Source of the DNA: Trichostrongylus colubriformis | Taxonomy: Eukaryota; Nematoda; Chromadorea; Rhabditida; Trichostrongylidae | Length of the DNA stretch: 64,000 nt | Assembly: GCA_963978905.1 (NCBI GenBank) | Contig: OZ022256.1 | Location: 42,890,001-42,954,000, forward strand | Direction of reading: 5' to 3' | Shown here: piece after piece, positions 11,201 to 21,899 of the stretch | Layout of the letters: every line of letters begins with the position of its first letter | Position numbering within the stretch: position 1 is the stretch's first letter | Translations under genes and position numbers: made by a program | The notes under the pieces: generated by a model | The model's database searches: none | Told to the model about the DNA's origin: nothing | The model's input: the letters and a program-made list of their open reading frames with translations, nothing else

Positions 11201-13281
11201 TTTCACGAATGCTGGGAATGTGTCTGCCATGTGGAGTGAGTGCATGGCGTGCACACATTCATGATGACAGAATATATCACTCCCCATCTTCGTTTTTTAA
11301 TTGTAAGCAAAACGAGTAGAAAATGTGTACCAAGAGCTAAATGAGAAGCTCATTCATGAGGTGACCACAGGGAAGTTGTCAGCAGAGCGAGTCGAAAGAA
11401 TGTACACCCACGTGATTCCAGTTCGGGGAATCCTTTCAGCAGATGGCTGCGTGCATTATTCTCGGCAATGTCTTGGCGGAAAAATGTGTGCATTGATAAA
11501 ACTGTCGGAAACAAACCTTTCAGTTCAAAAATGTAAGTGTAGCGAAAGCCGCACTGAAAAAGTGCGGCTTGAGGTCTTAACACAATTCCACAGCACGGTG
11601 TGTGTATCGCAGCTTATCAACCGGGCGAGTTGCCGGCAAATGCGGAACAGCCTTCGCAGCAGGCTGATAGCCCTCCACCCGTCTGCAGTTTAACCCTGGT
11701 AGTGATGCAGGGAGGCGCGAAAGAGAAAGGGGATTTCCTATTTTTCGGTGTTTCCGCTGTTTTATTTCGTTCCTATTCTAGTGTTACACTGCTACTACTG
11801 AGTGCCCCTACTTCCATATTCCGCAGTCTTACCAAATTTATCCCTAGGTGCCTATCCCAAGGTGCCTTAATTTCGGGTCCTGCGCGGAGTCCCAGCTTAT
11901 AGCGGCAAGCGGTGCATGTCGCTAGGCACCGTGCGCTTATTAGCCAATAGGGGCAAAGGCTTCTACTACCACCGTAAGGAAGGTCATCCGCGCATCTTCT
12001 GCGTCCCACAACTCGTCTACATCATCAAACCTTGAGATTCTGGAAAATTTACCATTAAAAGGACCTTGCCCACTAAACAACCGTTGCACTTTACTGAGAT
12101 ATAGCTTGTATTCAACACCAAAATGATTGTCATACAACCCCTTTCCATCACCTCCGAAGTACAAGAAGTGGTTTCTATCGTTCAAAATGAGAGGACATGA
12201 AGGAAAAGACGCGTCGGATGGTCTGCGTTAGGGTGGAAGTGTCAGCCCCTGCTCCCCATCGGTCAATTAGCTCACGGGACCGCGCCTAACGGCCGTCTCC
12301 CGCGGCAAGTCATGCTGATGGCGCCGCGGGTGCGACACGCGAAGAGATTTCTCAACATAAGGCAGCATACCCGCAGGGAAAAGCTGCCCCTCAAGTCAGC
12401 GTATAGGGCTCACGGCATTCAAAAACCGCGACGCGGTTCTTATCGAAGGCCAATGGGTGCTCCGGAACAACGATCAATCAACTTTCACTGCTTATGCTTT
12501 AAATTTTCCATGTATCGAATGTCTTGCTCTGATTTGGTGATGTATTAATATTGTAGCAAAACAAAAAAGATTTACAGAACGACAACGATGCCATGTTTGA
12601 GGCGAAAGCGAAGGTAGTGCAGAAGGGGAAGAGCTACAACATGTCTAAGGTTCCCTTTAGTACCTGGCTTCTGCAGATGTACTCATTCAGAGGAAAGCAG
12701 GATTGCTGACTCCAAGCATGCTGGATACTTTAATGAGAAAACCCTTGTTCCTGCAGACCCCCCTCCCCCTTCTTTATACCATTAGTCCCGAGGGGTACGG
12801 TTCAGTAACACACAGGCATAAGAACACAAATCTTGGTCGGGCAGAAAGCATTAGTGTCTTATAACTATGAACCAAGAACGGATATCACTTTAACCATATC
12901 AGAAAAAAACATTTCGAAAGTGGTTTACAGATGCTCACGTTTTCGGCCCCAATTATCGCACACATAAGGACTCGTAAGTGCTCCAGCCACTTGTCCAGCG
13001 TACCATACACTATTGATTAGTGACTTGATTAATGATACCTAAAAATACATTGTAGTAAATTGATTAAAAACCAGACTTCATGAGTGACGAAATACCTCAT
13101 GATGTTCTAGCGGGCGGTATCGATCCGTATATGATTCGTTCAGATATTCATTCATCTTGAGGACCGCTGAATTGATCGACGTATGAGTGAACGCGGAGGG
13201 GAAGTTGGTGATGGTGGTTAACACCCAGCCAAAGAAGAAGAGTCGTAGTCCCGTTGCGGTGCACAACGTAACTTTTTCCAT
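2243..13281 (-). CDS. SLC2/GLUT-family facilitative sugar transporter (12 exons, complete)
   Basis: Exons in transcript order: 13281-13096, 13038-12939, 10525-10446, 10347-10273, 10172-10067, 8948-8843, 8778-8643, 8583-8456, 8390-8298, 6786-6664, 6026-5885, 2404-2243. All junction phases agree and give 478 residues, normal for 12-helix major facilitator sugar carriers of the plasma membrane. Family signatures are in order: GRK after helix 2 (residues 93-95), GR..YLQE.SP...RG in helices 4-5, PETPKFL (208-214), DKLPRR (332-337) between helices 8 and 9, [11 protein letters not shown] (382-392), and LPETKGRE near the C-terminus. The central cytoplasmic loop is acidic. Oddities: the helix-7 QLSG-type motif of GLUT1 is replaced by LTLPFYPIL, and the helix 8/9 motif is PRR rather than GRR, so substrate cannot be inferred. 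Exon 7 could instead end at 8649. Large introns 2 and 11 hold repeats and foldbacks. Confidence 0.93.
2478..3143. mobile_element. Tc1-like foldback element, interrupted by another MITE
   Basis: The left end (CAGTAACGG and a GTATGCGGTTTTGGA stretch) and the right end (ACTGCATATATTTATGAATTGACC) are inverted and match, with drift, the ends of the better-preserved element at 18125-18628. The internal stretch around 3085-3110 also matches that element. The element sits in the last intron of the sugar-transporter gene and is split by the GC-rich MITE at 2914-3080. Confidence 0.55.
2914..3080. mobile_element. GC-rich palindromic MITE (copy 1 of 3)
   Basis: Inverted ends read TACAGTCCATTTCGGAGC on the left and, reverse-complemented, TATACTCCATTTCGGAGCG on the right. 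The inside has GGGCGTGGCC paired with GGCCACGCCC and pyrimidine-rich CACGCACTCTCACTC blocks. Two other copies lie at 32705-32873 and 40566-40744. No coding capacity is seen. Confidence 0.65.
3735..4255 (-). other. Adjacent minus-strand open frames inside an intron, unassigned
   Basis: Two open frames of 86 and 87 codons (4255-3995 and 3998-3735) follow each other in different frames with a 4-base overlap, inside the last intron of the sugar-transporter gene on the same strand. I recognise no domain. They could be a frameshifted relic of an element or simply chance. No clear splice signals link them to the host gene. Confidence 0.15.
4266..5350. repeat. Cluster of foldback repeats in the last sugar-transporter intron
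   Basis: GGTCTCGAA near 4267 is inverted as TTCGAGACC near 4625, and the GGGTCAAA-type stretch near 4490 recurs inverted near 4560 and 5150. This suggests nested or adjacent inverted-repeat elements. Boundaries are not resolvable by eye, and nothing coding is seen. Confidence 0.4.
6310..6560. repeat. Diverged copy of dispersed repeat family R1
   Basis: It shares CCCACCGTTG near its start and an ACATTACC..CTACCACTGTCTTTGAA ending with the R1 copies at 39600-39815, 43885-44425, 50186-50580 and 58235-58410. It lies in the intron between exons 10 and 11 of the sugar transporter. The match is patchy. Confidence 0.35.
7234..7439. mobile_element. Palindromic GC-rich MITE with possible 9-bp target duplication
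   Basis: The left end reads GGGTGTGTGGCGATTGGTC and the right end, reverse-complemented, GGGGTGTGGCGATTGGTTG. Flanking 9-mers AGTCCCGGA and AATCTCGGC agree at six positions, which fits a decayed 9-bp duplication. The inside (GCGAGTGCGAG, GGCGCCGCGAGTGCGAC) resembles the MITEs at 33201 and 58469. The open frames across it are artefacts of the palindrome. Confidence 0.5.
9056..9098 (-). other. Possible alternative or relic exon in the sugar-transporter gene
   Basis: A 43-nt open segment lies between a CTAG acceptor and a GTGAGC donor in the intron between exons 5 and 6. It reads [15 protein letters not shown] and ends with the same split glycine codon (G at phase 1) as exon 5, so it could join exon 6 in frame. 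It resembles the helix-5 part of exon 5 ([15 protein letters not shown]). It starts at phase 0, so it cannot be added after exon 5. It would have to replace exon 5, yet it lacks that exon's ISPSSLRG part. It may be a remnant of a duplicated exon, or chance. Confidence 0.25.
9140..9500. mobile_element. GC-rich MITE (family shared with 45600-45900)
   Basis: The core has GGGGCCTCCGAGTAAGTGTCC on the left and an inverted CGGCCGACGATAGGGCGGAGC on the right, with GTTACG and GTAGG[GA]ACAG in the middle. The element at 45600-45900 has the same order. AT-rich arms with a CCATATATTT-type sequence lie outside the core. Ends were not resolved. Confidence 0.45.
11325..11693 (+). other. Unassigned 122-codon open frame in a sugar-transporter intron
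   Basis: This open frame lies in intron 2 of the minus-strand sugar-transporter gene, on the opposite strand. It begins [13 protein letters not shown] and has several Cys in the middle. No domain, splice frame or promoter was recognised. It may be a transposon remnant or chance. Confidence 0.15.
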
Positions 13282-13290
13282 ACTGAAATG
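13282..13290 (-). promoter_or_regulatory. Probable trans-splice acceptor just upstream of the sugar-transporter start
   Basis: On the minus strand a TTTCAG acceptor lies one base before the ATG at 13281. No upstream exon with a matching donor was seen. In nematodes this arrangement usually marks spliced-leader addition, and it supports this ATG as the true start. The spliced leader itself is inferred. Confidence 0.5.
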
Positions 13291-13777
13291 CTGAGTATCA
13301 AAGGAAAGCTATCAAAGACAAGCAAATAGGAAGATATCAACGCGATTCGAAGACGGATCCGAGAGATGTATAGATAATTCGGGTCATCCTACGGCACATC
13401 CGGGTGCGTCTAGGGTACCAATGAACCACAACCTCCACAAAAATTATTGAAAAAGTGTAGGAAAGAGCCTAGAACACAGTAAACATCATAAGAAGGGAAG
13501 ATGAACGCGATGAGCAGACCGAACTGATCCAAGAGACCACCGTAAGCGTCCTGTGGCTAGATCCACGTTCGATGGGTCAACGGGACAATAGTGATTAACC
13601 TTCCCTGAGACCAAAGAACTTAAGTGGCAGAGCACAGGTCAACACTGATTGGCTGCTTACCACCAAATTAGAGTAACCGTGATGTCCTCAAAACCTTCCT
13701 TTTATAACCCCAAAGGAGTTTTCACACTTTGTTTTGCTCCAGGTTGCGATACTTTCGCTTCAAGTACTAGCATAATA

Positions 13778-14634
13778 TTAGGCTGTTGAAAAAGTTTTTT
13801 CGTTTTTTAAATACGCGCTTTTTCCCTCCAAACTGCATTCCAGCAATTTCTTCTGTACATACACATTTAGTACAAGCTCACACGCATCTATAGGTATTAT
13901 TGCCTTCCATCGCCCGGATAACCTTTTTCGGCAAAAAATAAGTATATCAAAGGAGTACTTTCGGGGCAATCTACTATATGATTTCAAATATGGCCTCCAG
14001 CAACCGAATCCAGTCGTCGCATAAACGCTGCATTCGGAGAGGGTTCAATGTCTGAACTTGTGGCACAACTTTGGTTCAAACGCTTTTGAGAAAGCAACCA
14101 CAACGTCAAAGATTCTGACCGTTTTGGACCCCCATTGGAGGTCGACAACGAACGATTGCGGGTGCTGACTTGCAACACTATACTAATAGCAGACCTATAC
14201 TGTCAGCAGCCGTATATTTTGTTGCGAAAATCACAGAGAAACGTCCGAACCATGACACGATTCTTTCCCTACACGATAGTGCTCGCCCACATGCAGCAAA
14301 AGCGACTCGCCTAAAAATTCTCGAGCTTGGATGAAAAGTGCTGCCCCACCCACCTTATAGCCCTAATCTTGCTCCATCGGATTATCACCTTTTCCTTTCC
14401 CCATCTAACGCCATTCGAAGAAAAACCTTCGATAACGAAGATGACATGAAACGGTGTTGTGCAACTTCTTCAAATCAGAGCCAGAATAGTTCCATGCGGA
14501 TGGCATAGAAATTTGCCTGAACGGTGGCGAAGAGTACAAGATGGTGATTACCCTGTTTCATTATGTTCTGTGTTTTGTAATAAAGTGTAAAAATGAATTG
14601 CTTCAAAAAACGAAAAACTTTTTCGACAACCTAA
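13778..14634 (+). mobile_element. Broken mariner-family transposon
   Basis: Inverted ends TTAGGCTGTTGAAAAAGTTT and, reverse-complemented, TTAGGTTGTCGAAAAAGTTT are flanked by TA at 13776-13777 and 14635-14636, the target duplication of Tc1/mariner elements. On the + strand, fragments of a mariner transposase are readable. The DNA-binding part lies around 14030-14170, and a DNA-integration part with HDSARPH lies around 14270 and continues to the NLPERWRRVQDGDY-type end near 14510-14550. Stops, frameshifts and an internal deletion (857 bp instead of about 1.3 kb) make it non-functional. Confidence 0.85.
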
Positions 14635-14636
14635 TA

Positions 14637-16300
14637 CTAGCAAAGTGGTGCCTTGAAATTTAAAAATGCCTGAATTTGGATAATCAAAGGCAGACTTATA
14701 AAAGCAAACGACAATGAATCACTGAAGTAGAAAACTGGCTCGAAAGATTTGACTAAGAGGATAGAAATGCGTAGTTTCCAGGCACTATGAATTGATATAC
14801 CAGCTACAACGCACGGTGGAATTCGAGCGATTTCTGTCAGAAACCAGAATAAGCGGGAATAACGTGCGAGGTGATCTCACGAGGGGTTCCCCGAACTAGA
14901 AACGCCCGGGTGAAATTTCAGCGTCTCAATGAGGCATGATGAAATTGGATGTAGTGTCATGACGGGTTATTAAACGACGAGCTCGAAGTTTTATTGTCTC
15001 AAGGCATCAACTTTTTGCTTCAGCCTTCAAATCGACTTTGAATAAAAAACAAGGGATGAGTATGCTGGCTAAGTCACGGATAAAACATTTGGTCTCCGAC
15101 GGGACTCGTACTCACACTTTATAGTTTCTGATCACTTTTTTTGAATTCTGTTTTCCATCAAGAGCTGCGACAAAAATCAGCAACATCTGGTAGCCGAGTA
15201 ACGACAGGTCTCCACAACCTTCAAAATCAACTACATCAACTCGTCGAGTACTCTGTTAACGGTGACGATGATGTCTCTCATAATGTTGCGATTAGATAAA
15301 GTATCATCGAGGCTGAGTGTTCATCGGATATTTGACATTTGGTTATTGGACTATGATCACCAAAGCCTTGAATGGGTTCGCACCAAGACGTGTTTTCGAT
15401 GATATCAAACGTTAATTCTTAGCCATGCTTGGTAAATCTTTTTGTAAAATCATCTCACAGCATGACAGCGCTACAGTAGATTAACTGTATAATTTATTCC
15501 GATGTTACAGGTTAGTTCGTTCAAGGGACAATGAGTGCAGTGTAGTCTAAGGCACTAGTGGCGGTCAACCGTTCTCCAACGTAGTAAGTGTACGACGTCT
15601 CGTGATTTTCAATTCGCAATTTCCCCTCCGATCAACCAGTCCGATGATTTTTTTTTTTTGAACTCTTGAAGAGCAAGTGTCGTCCCAAGCTTAATCTAGT
15701 CTGTGATTTTTCATCCACCAATAAATAGTAATCTCGGACCCTAGCTAAAATACCTACGCGTAATATTATCCTCTGAGCAAAGAAGAATGAGACAATGTAA
15801 AAGTTGCAGCAAACATCGCAGTTATAGGTGCCAAGTGGACATGGTGGCATGGTCCTCACTGCAACGATGACTCTCCATTTCTTCAAAAAAAGGACAAATA
15901 AAAAATGTTCTTTCAAGTGCGGATCGAGTCTGAATATACATTTAGTTTGTGAGTGCACTTGATTAGGAGGAGTTAACGTTACTATTCGAGATCATTCGTA
16001 ACCCATGCGAGGCCACCAACATAAAATTGGGTAGCGCTTACTCAACGGACGGTCAATATCTCACGGTACATTCTGTTGCTAGCCTTCACACCCCCTTTCA
16101 CTCATATGTAAATTTTGAAGATTACTGGTAGCGATGTTTTTCAATGACCTTTTCAGACTGCGTCGGTGTACACTTCACTTCTGAAAGCTGGTTTCGTCTA
16201 TCCCCACTATATACAAAAGGCTTCGTCTGTCTGCAAGTCCCTCCGTCCGTCCGTTTGTCATGGAACTAGGCATTACATTTAGATGAGTGCAAGATTGGGA
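14637..16300. other. Gene-free stretch
   Basis: No exon with matching splice sites was seen. A short tRNA-B-box-like string (antisense GAGTACGAGTCCC) occurs near 15100-15115. The 108-codon open frame at 15632-15958 (minus) has no recognisable features. Confidence 0.4.
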
Positions 16301-16304
16301 TGGG

Positions 16305-16960
16305 TAGGGCATGGCCCAAGAAGTAAAGAGCACACATGAACTAAGTTAAGCTCCCCCCACCGTAGGCGGAGTGTGCGTCTAAACGTTCGGTCCTCGGGTT
16401 GAAGATTGGTCGGTTCGAAAATGGTGCAAACGGGGCAAAAGATGGGTCATGGTTAGCCATGAGTTTCGGAGGGCACTCCGAATGGGAGGTCCGTAAAACA
16501 AAATTCGTGACTCGGTTCCAACGCAGCATAGACAATGGGAAAAATCAGTACGAATGAACAATGTCCCATCTATCTTAAACACATTTGAAATGAGTGGAAA
16601 CCAGCCTACAGTGGGCGGAGCGTGTAATTAATGTTTGGTGCCCACTCTAAAAATTGTATTTTATTTCGAAAGTGATTTCCAGACAGGGAGAAAAAAGGAG
16701 GTGGTTGGCGGTAGGTGGCCCCGTGAAAGAAGCGGGATTCGAACGGAGAGCGGATAGGGTGATGGTAGGCAGAGGTTGCGTATTACATGAAAAACAACCT
16801 GTAGAAATGGGGACAAGTTTAGGATGGGTAGGGTAATTGAGAAGAAGTAAGGAGCACATATGTATCAAGTCAACTTCGGTAACCGTGGGCGGAGCGGGCA
16901 CTGAAACGTTCGGTCCTCGGACCTAAAATTGTTAGTTCGGTTCCTACAGTCATTTTTGAC
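16305..16960. repeat. Imperfect repeated units with GGGCGGAGCG motif
   Basis: Two diverged units of about 270-550 bp repeat here. The sequence TAAACGTTCGGTCCTCGG near 16380 recurs as TGAAACGTTCGGTCCTCGG near 16900, and CAGTGGGCGGAGCG near 16610 recurs as CCGTGGGCGGAGCG near 16884. A further diverged copy lies at 21900-22180. No coding potential is evident. Confidence 0.5.
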
Positions 16961-17000
16961 GCTTATTCAGCACGGTTCCTGCTGAATAAGCGTCAAAAAT
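16952..17000. repeat. Perfect 21-bp inverted repeat (hairpin)
   Basis: Arms 16952-16972 and 16980-17000 are exact reverse complements (TTTTTGACGCTTATTCAGCA on the left) around a 7-base loop. The minus-strand open frame 17232-16993 ends inside the right arm, so the hairpin would follow its stop codon directly. Confidence 0.8.
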
Positions 17001-17232
17001 CGAGCGGAAACGCTTTTTCAAGTTTTTTATCGTTTTTCGCTATAAATCTTATGATTATTGATTTGTATCGTGTATACATCTTCGGGATCAGCTCGTCGAG
17101 CACTACAAGATGTGCTGAGTTTTTGGTTGTCATAAACTTGGTACTAGGCCATTTTTCCACATTCTGAAAAGTTTGAGGGAAATTTTCTTTGAAATCTGAT
17201 GAGCTGGCGATGGAATCCTTCTGCGGACCCAA
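16993..17232 (-). other. Unassigned 79-codon open frame ending at a hairpin
   Basis: The frame runs MGPQKDSIASSSDFKENFPQ.. to ..KAFPLDF with the TGA inside the hairpin arm. TTTTCAG and CCGCAG acceptor-like strings occur near its start. The composition looks protein-like (Lys, Phe, Ile), but no family or further exons were recognised. Confidence 0.2.
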
Positions 17233-17239
17233 TGTTAGC

Positions 17240-18122
17240 GGCGTGAGAGTTTTGGAATTATCACATTGCAGATGTGTTTCTGTCCCTTGGTCTGACCCTA
17301 AACAGCACCGTCATTCATGTATACTTGAGAAAACCATCTCTGAACTCATTTAGAGACGTAGATTCCCCAATAAAATGTTCGTCGTTCACAGGTACTCTGG
17401 GAGTAGAAGGTTCCTCGACAAGGGGGTCGTATTCGACCGGACAGAAGGGGGTCGTATCTATTGAGATTAGCGATAAGCACTAGAATCCAAACTTTCACTA
17501 AGCAGATGAGAAGCAAAGGGTAGTGCGCAACGAATCCGTAAGAGAAAATATGAAGTAAATATCTGTTTGCTCTATAATATTCCTCCGCTCCCCAGCAACC
17601 AAGGGGGATGCACTTTGAGTGGACAAGTTGGCCTCGGACAGGACTCAGACCTTGAAACTAAGATAACGATGTGATACCTTTTTGTTGATATGCTTCCATG
17701 ACAGTGTTACAGTTGTGCAGATAAAAGTTTATATCAGCAGAAAAGTATCTAGTTCTGTAACAACTGAAATGCTTGCGAGGCATGGTTGATTGCAACACTC
17801 ATAAGAAGCACTAGAAGCAATATCACTTATAAACAATAACAATATCAGACAAATCATATTAGCGGCACAGTTCACGATAATTTTCAGCCTCGCCGCCCTT
17901 CATAAAGATTCCAGGGAAGAAAACAAAAGTTAGGTAAAATCAAGAAAATTTCTCAAAAACTCTGGAAAGAGGGCGTTTCCTTCCTAGGCTTCGACGAATT
18001 TGCAGTCTAGAAACAGATGCTTGTACAAATTCTCACGTGATAGTATCATCCGATAAGGTTGCTGTTACGGGAATTTTTCCTGGCCTCTCGTATCGCAGAC
18101 GATATCATGCAACTCAATCACC
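17240..18122. other. Gene-free stretch
   Basis: Nothing was recognised apart from short unsupported open frames and one partial direct repeat (AAGGGGGTCGTAT near 17420-17455). Confidence 0.35.
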
Positions 18123-18124
18123 TA

Positions 18125-18628
18125 CAGTAGCGGTCAAAATTATATGCGGTTTTGGACCTTACCCATAATTTTGGTCGACATTTACAAACTCGTTTTTAGT
18201 AATTTAAGGGCAACTGCTACTTCATGAAAAGGTATCTCAGCCGAGTAGGAGCAGTATGAAGGCCGAAAAATTATTTACTGAAAGCTCTGAAAATGACCAA
18301 AACTTTCAGAAAATTCAATCTGGCCTAAAAAGCTTATAATTCAACGAAACGAGCCGCTGTGCAAAAGGTAGAGCGGAATGAGGCTAATACATTGCTACCC
18401 GTCATTTGGAACATGACAGCACTTTACAGCACTGAATCACGGTGTTGATCATTTTCAGTGTTGTCATTTAAATAATTTTTTCCACCCTCACACTGCACCT
18501 ACTCGGCTGAAAAAGTTTATATCACTGAGTGACAGTTGCCTTTGAAACACAAAAAAATTGAACGTGTATGTAAACGCCGGCCAAAGTTATGGTTGAAATA
18601 AGAAACCGCATATATTTTTGACCTACTG
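18125..18628. mobile_element. Tc1-like foldback element (non-autonomous), intact ends
   Basis: The left end CAGTAGCGGTCAAAATTATA and the right end, reverse-complemented, CAGTAGGTCAAAAATATATG have Tc1-type starts and are flanked by TA at 18123-18124 and 18629-18630. The inner arms are also complementary (CAGCCGAGTAGGAGCAGT against CTGCACCTACTCGGCTG), so nearly the whole 504 bp can fold. There is no transposase frame. A diverged copy lies at 2478-3143 and a relic at about 22779-23275. Confidence 0.8.
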
Positions 18629-18630
18629 TA

Positions 18631-19726
18631 TGTGCCACCGCCACCGCCCTGGCCAAATCGTAGATGGGCGTGCGCCACCTCAGGGAGATGGGCGCCATCT
18701 AATTCAAGGGTTCGTTACGAGTTTAGTACTCACCATCGCCCTGCGATGATGGCACACCCTTACTGTTGTGAAAGGGCCTATGCACTTGCGGATGGAATCA
18801 AAATACTCGTATTATCGTGCACTGGGCCTTCATGTTGATGCATTGCTACCGTAGTGTAATCACTGATGCATGCAAGGACGACATGTCTGAATCCACCTAG
18901 GAGAAGAAAAATGGCATTTCTGCACTTACATCTATAAGCTACCCATATGCCATCTATTACTCATAAACAAAATCATTCAATGTCACACAAGGAATCCATC
19001 ACATCTGATATGGAATAGAAAATTAATGCGTGGCACATCTACAGGAAGGAACGGTCAAACCCATAGCTAAGCTGATATAATACTGATTCTAATAACAACA
19101 TTGGAACATGTTGTAGTGGTGGGCACCTTTCAACAGAATCCAAAAAATACAACGCGCAGCGGAGTAGAGCCCCTGGCGGATCTTCAGAGCGAGAAGTATG
19201 AGTATTCAGAACCCACCTGTTCTAGCTGATATCCACGCGAGAATATCTTGTAAGCCCAAACACCTTCCAATTGTGTTCATGGTTCGGTGCGGAGGTAGAA
19301 GGCATGGAGTATACCTAGAGTGAAGGTGGCTAACGCTGAGATGTTAAATCTACTGCATTGCTATCGCAAAAACTGTCTAGAAATCTAGGGCTGCTTCTAA
19401 AGAGGTTTTGGTGCACTCTCTGTGAGACTGTCACTCTCTTGATGGATGAAATCTTTCCTCGACATTTCCTCTACTCGAATACCTCGAAATCTAAGCAACA
19501 TGCAAAGGAGAATGTTAACTAATAGATTCAAAAACCAGCGTGCAACTTCATTTTCCTCGACTAATCCTCGACTCGTAACCTTCTAGACTTGAAAGATTCG
19601 GAGCAACTACAACATTTGGCTTTCCAAAGAGCAACTACACGTCATTAATGATGAACACTGAAGGGAGCTATGATCGTCCAAACAAGGTCAACATTTGCAA
19701 TTTTCAGGTATTTTTGTCGGTCAACG
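18631..19726. other. Gene-free stretch
   Basis: A short string AATGCGTGGCACATCTACAG near 19025 resembles one near 10985, suggesting a dispersed retroposon-like fragment. No exon or RNA gene is evident. Confidence 0.35.
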
Positions 19727-19796
19727 CGCTCCAAGGAACGGCGCGGTGCAATCAAAGGCCGGCGCAGGTGATTGCGCCGCGCCGTTCCTTAGAGCG
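19727..19796. repeat. GC-rich 28-bp inverted repeat (hairpin)
   Basis: Arms 19727-19754 (CGCTCCAAGGAACGGCGCGG..) and 19769-19796 are reverse complements with very few mismatches, separated by a 14-base loop. The open frame that crosses it is a by-product. Confidence 0.7.
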
Positions 19797-20057
19797 TCGT
19801 TTCTAACTGGAATTTTCATGAATTTTTTCATTGTTTTCTATTACTTCTTCTTAGATATCGTTCTTTGCTTCCCTGTTCACGTTGTATTTTAGTTGCTTTG
19901 GAGCACCGTCCCCACAGACTTTGTGCAAGCAAGTATGTTGGGTTTTTTGTCTCGTGATTGTTTTTTCTGCTTCTTCCTCCTAAATATCGTTTTTGGTCGT
20001 ATGGATGTTCTTTTGTCGTTTTTTAGGTGATTGAAGCGGAAGCGTCGTTGTTACTGA

Positions 20058-20541
20058 AAGTTCGGAACTTGTTACAACCCCAGTGGGGGTCGATTGGGGC
20101 AAAAAAATTTTTTTGCTAATACTTTGCCTACAGGGGTAATTGAGGCTCCTGATCACGAATATCGCATTCGTTTTCAACGTTGGCGGCATTTCGCACCAAA
20201 ATGGCGCAAATATTGCTCCTGGTCGTCCCCACCAAATTTGACCTTGGTGCAATAGCTGCGCCATTTCGGTGCAAAATGGCGCCAACGTTCAAAACCAATT
20301 CATATTCGTGATTAGGGCACCAGATAACCCCTCTAACCAAGCTTCTACCAAATTTGGTGAGAATGATCTTGGTGCAATAGCTGCGCCATTTTGGTGCAAA
20401 ATAGCGCCAACGTTCAAAACCAATGTGATATTCGTGATCAGGGGCCTCAATTACCCCTGTAGGCAAAGTTTTAGCAAAAAACATTTTTTTGCCCCAATCG
20501 ACCCCCACTGGGGTTGTAATAGCCGAATAGTTCCGAAAGTT
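20058..20541. repeat. Large palindrome (about 480 bp) with nested inner repeats
   Basis: The left arm carries CCCAGTGGGGGTCGATTGGG, then TTTGCCTACAGGGGTAATTG and CTGATCACGAATAT. The right arm has the inverse order (ATATTCGTGATCAG, CAATTACCCCTGTAGGCAAA, CCCAATCGACCCCCACTGGG). In the centre TTGGTGCAATAGCTGCGCCA occurs twice. This is a foldback element with no coding function; the 126- and 141-codon open frames come from the palindrome. The relative at 39883-40384 shares the GATCACGAATAT motif. Confidence 0.8.
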
Positions 20542-20863
20542 CTATTAACATGCATTAGGGACGCACCATTTCCTAAATCGTTCTTACACAGGTTTTACCT
20601 CGTTTTTGTCCCTTTGAGAAAGGAAAATAAAGGTGTTTGGAAGATTTATTTGTGCAGGGAACCAAATACAAATCCATGGCAGCAATGTACCTAGCAATAC
20701 TACACACGCCTTCAGTAAGAACTGACATCGCTAGTGGTTAAGGAGGGGGAAGTCTAACATGGGCGCCGTAGAGGGGGGGGGGGAGGAGTATTGAGGCGGC
20801 CATTTCCTCGACACCTGTAAGTGCCCTGATCGTTCAATTCCCCAGACTTCCCTTGTAGTCCAT

Positions 20864-21062
20864 CGACGTCTCAAGCTCTTGTCGACGCGTGCAATCGACG
20901 TGCACGGCCAAGGGAAAGCTGCGGCACGATCGCGGCACCGGGCTATTCACGTGCGCGGGCGTGGGAAATCGCTCGCCGCTCTGTATGGCGCCATTGATGG
21001 TGATCAGTCTTCCATGGTCGTGCACGTAAATCGCCCGCGGCCGACAAGAGCTTGGAACGTCG
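20864..21062. mobile_element. GC-rich MITE with CGACGT..CAAGCTCTTGTCG ends
   Basis: The left end CGACGTCTCAAGCTCTTGTC and the reverse complement of the right end CGACGTTCCAAGCTCTTGTC match except at two positions. The inside is CpG-rich with paired CGTGCACG blocks. No clear target duplication was seen. Confidence 0.55.
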
Positions 21063-21069
21063 TCTGATG

Positions 21070-21895
21070 GTAAGGAAAAGGCTGTCTTGTATATCAGCCG
21101 ATAAGCATATCGAACGGCGTACATTTCATAGGGGAGTCTGCGCCTGGAAAATAAGTTGAGAGATGGTTTTTTCAGCAGCGGATACACAGAGGCGCTGTGT
21201 AGGATCGGGTTACCCTTATGCCAGGATGTCGCACGACCACGAGCGGCGTGCGACGCAGTGTGTGCGAGCTGTGCACGTCGCGGTGGTTGGGTCTTAGAAG
21301 ATTACACGCTAATGCTAGGGGCGCGATACGCAGCTGACTTGTAATCCCTTCAAAACCTAACAACACAGCGCCTTTTGCTCCTTCGCATTGCCTCGCTTGC
21401 GACATGCCGCGGTGCGAAATCCTGACATAAGGGAACACTCTGTACGGTCACACCAAAGAACAGGGGCAAATGACACAAACTTCGAATTTTCCACACAACC
21501 TTAAACTCAGATTAGGTCTGTGAAAAAATGCCATCGCCAACTCATTAAAATTTCGAAGAAATCATCACTCAAACTCCTCAGAGTGTGGAAAGTGTCCTAG
21601 TACCGAGCTTCTTAAAACCAAAAATTTGTAGCACCATCTCGTGGACCTCGAGAAAATATATAAAAGTCTGGTAAAGCATAAATAATCAATCGATTCATAG
21701 CGAAAAAAGGCAAAAACGCTGAAACGCGTTTTCGCGCGATTTTTGATACTCTTACGACACCAACGGTACATGGTCTAGAAGTAGGGGGATATGGGTTTAG
21801 GTCAGCCGTGAATTCTTGAAAGGCATGCAAGAGGCTCTGTCGTTAAGGGTGGAGAGTTTCCCTTCCAACACAACTTCTTAAAAATGCTGTGGATA
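21070..21895. other. Gene-free stretch
   Basis: No spliceable exon or RNA gene was recognised. The open frames of 60-88 codons overlap each other on both strands without supporting signals. Confidence 0.35.
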
Positions 21896-21899
21896 TGAC

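Noticed and set aside
20128..20694. 126- and 141-codon frames on opposite strands
   Set aside because: Mirror images created by the large palindrome.
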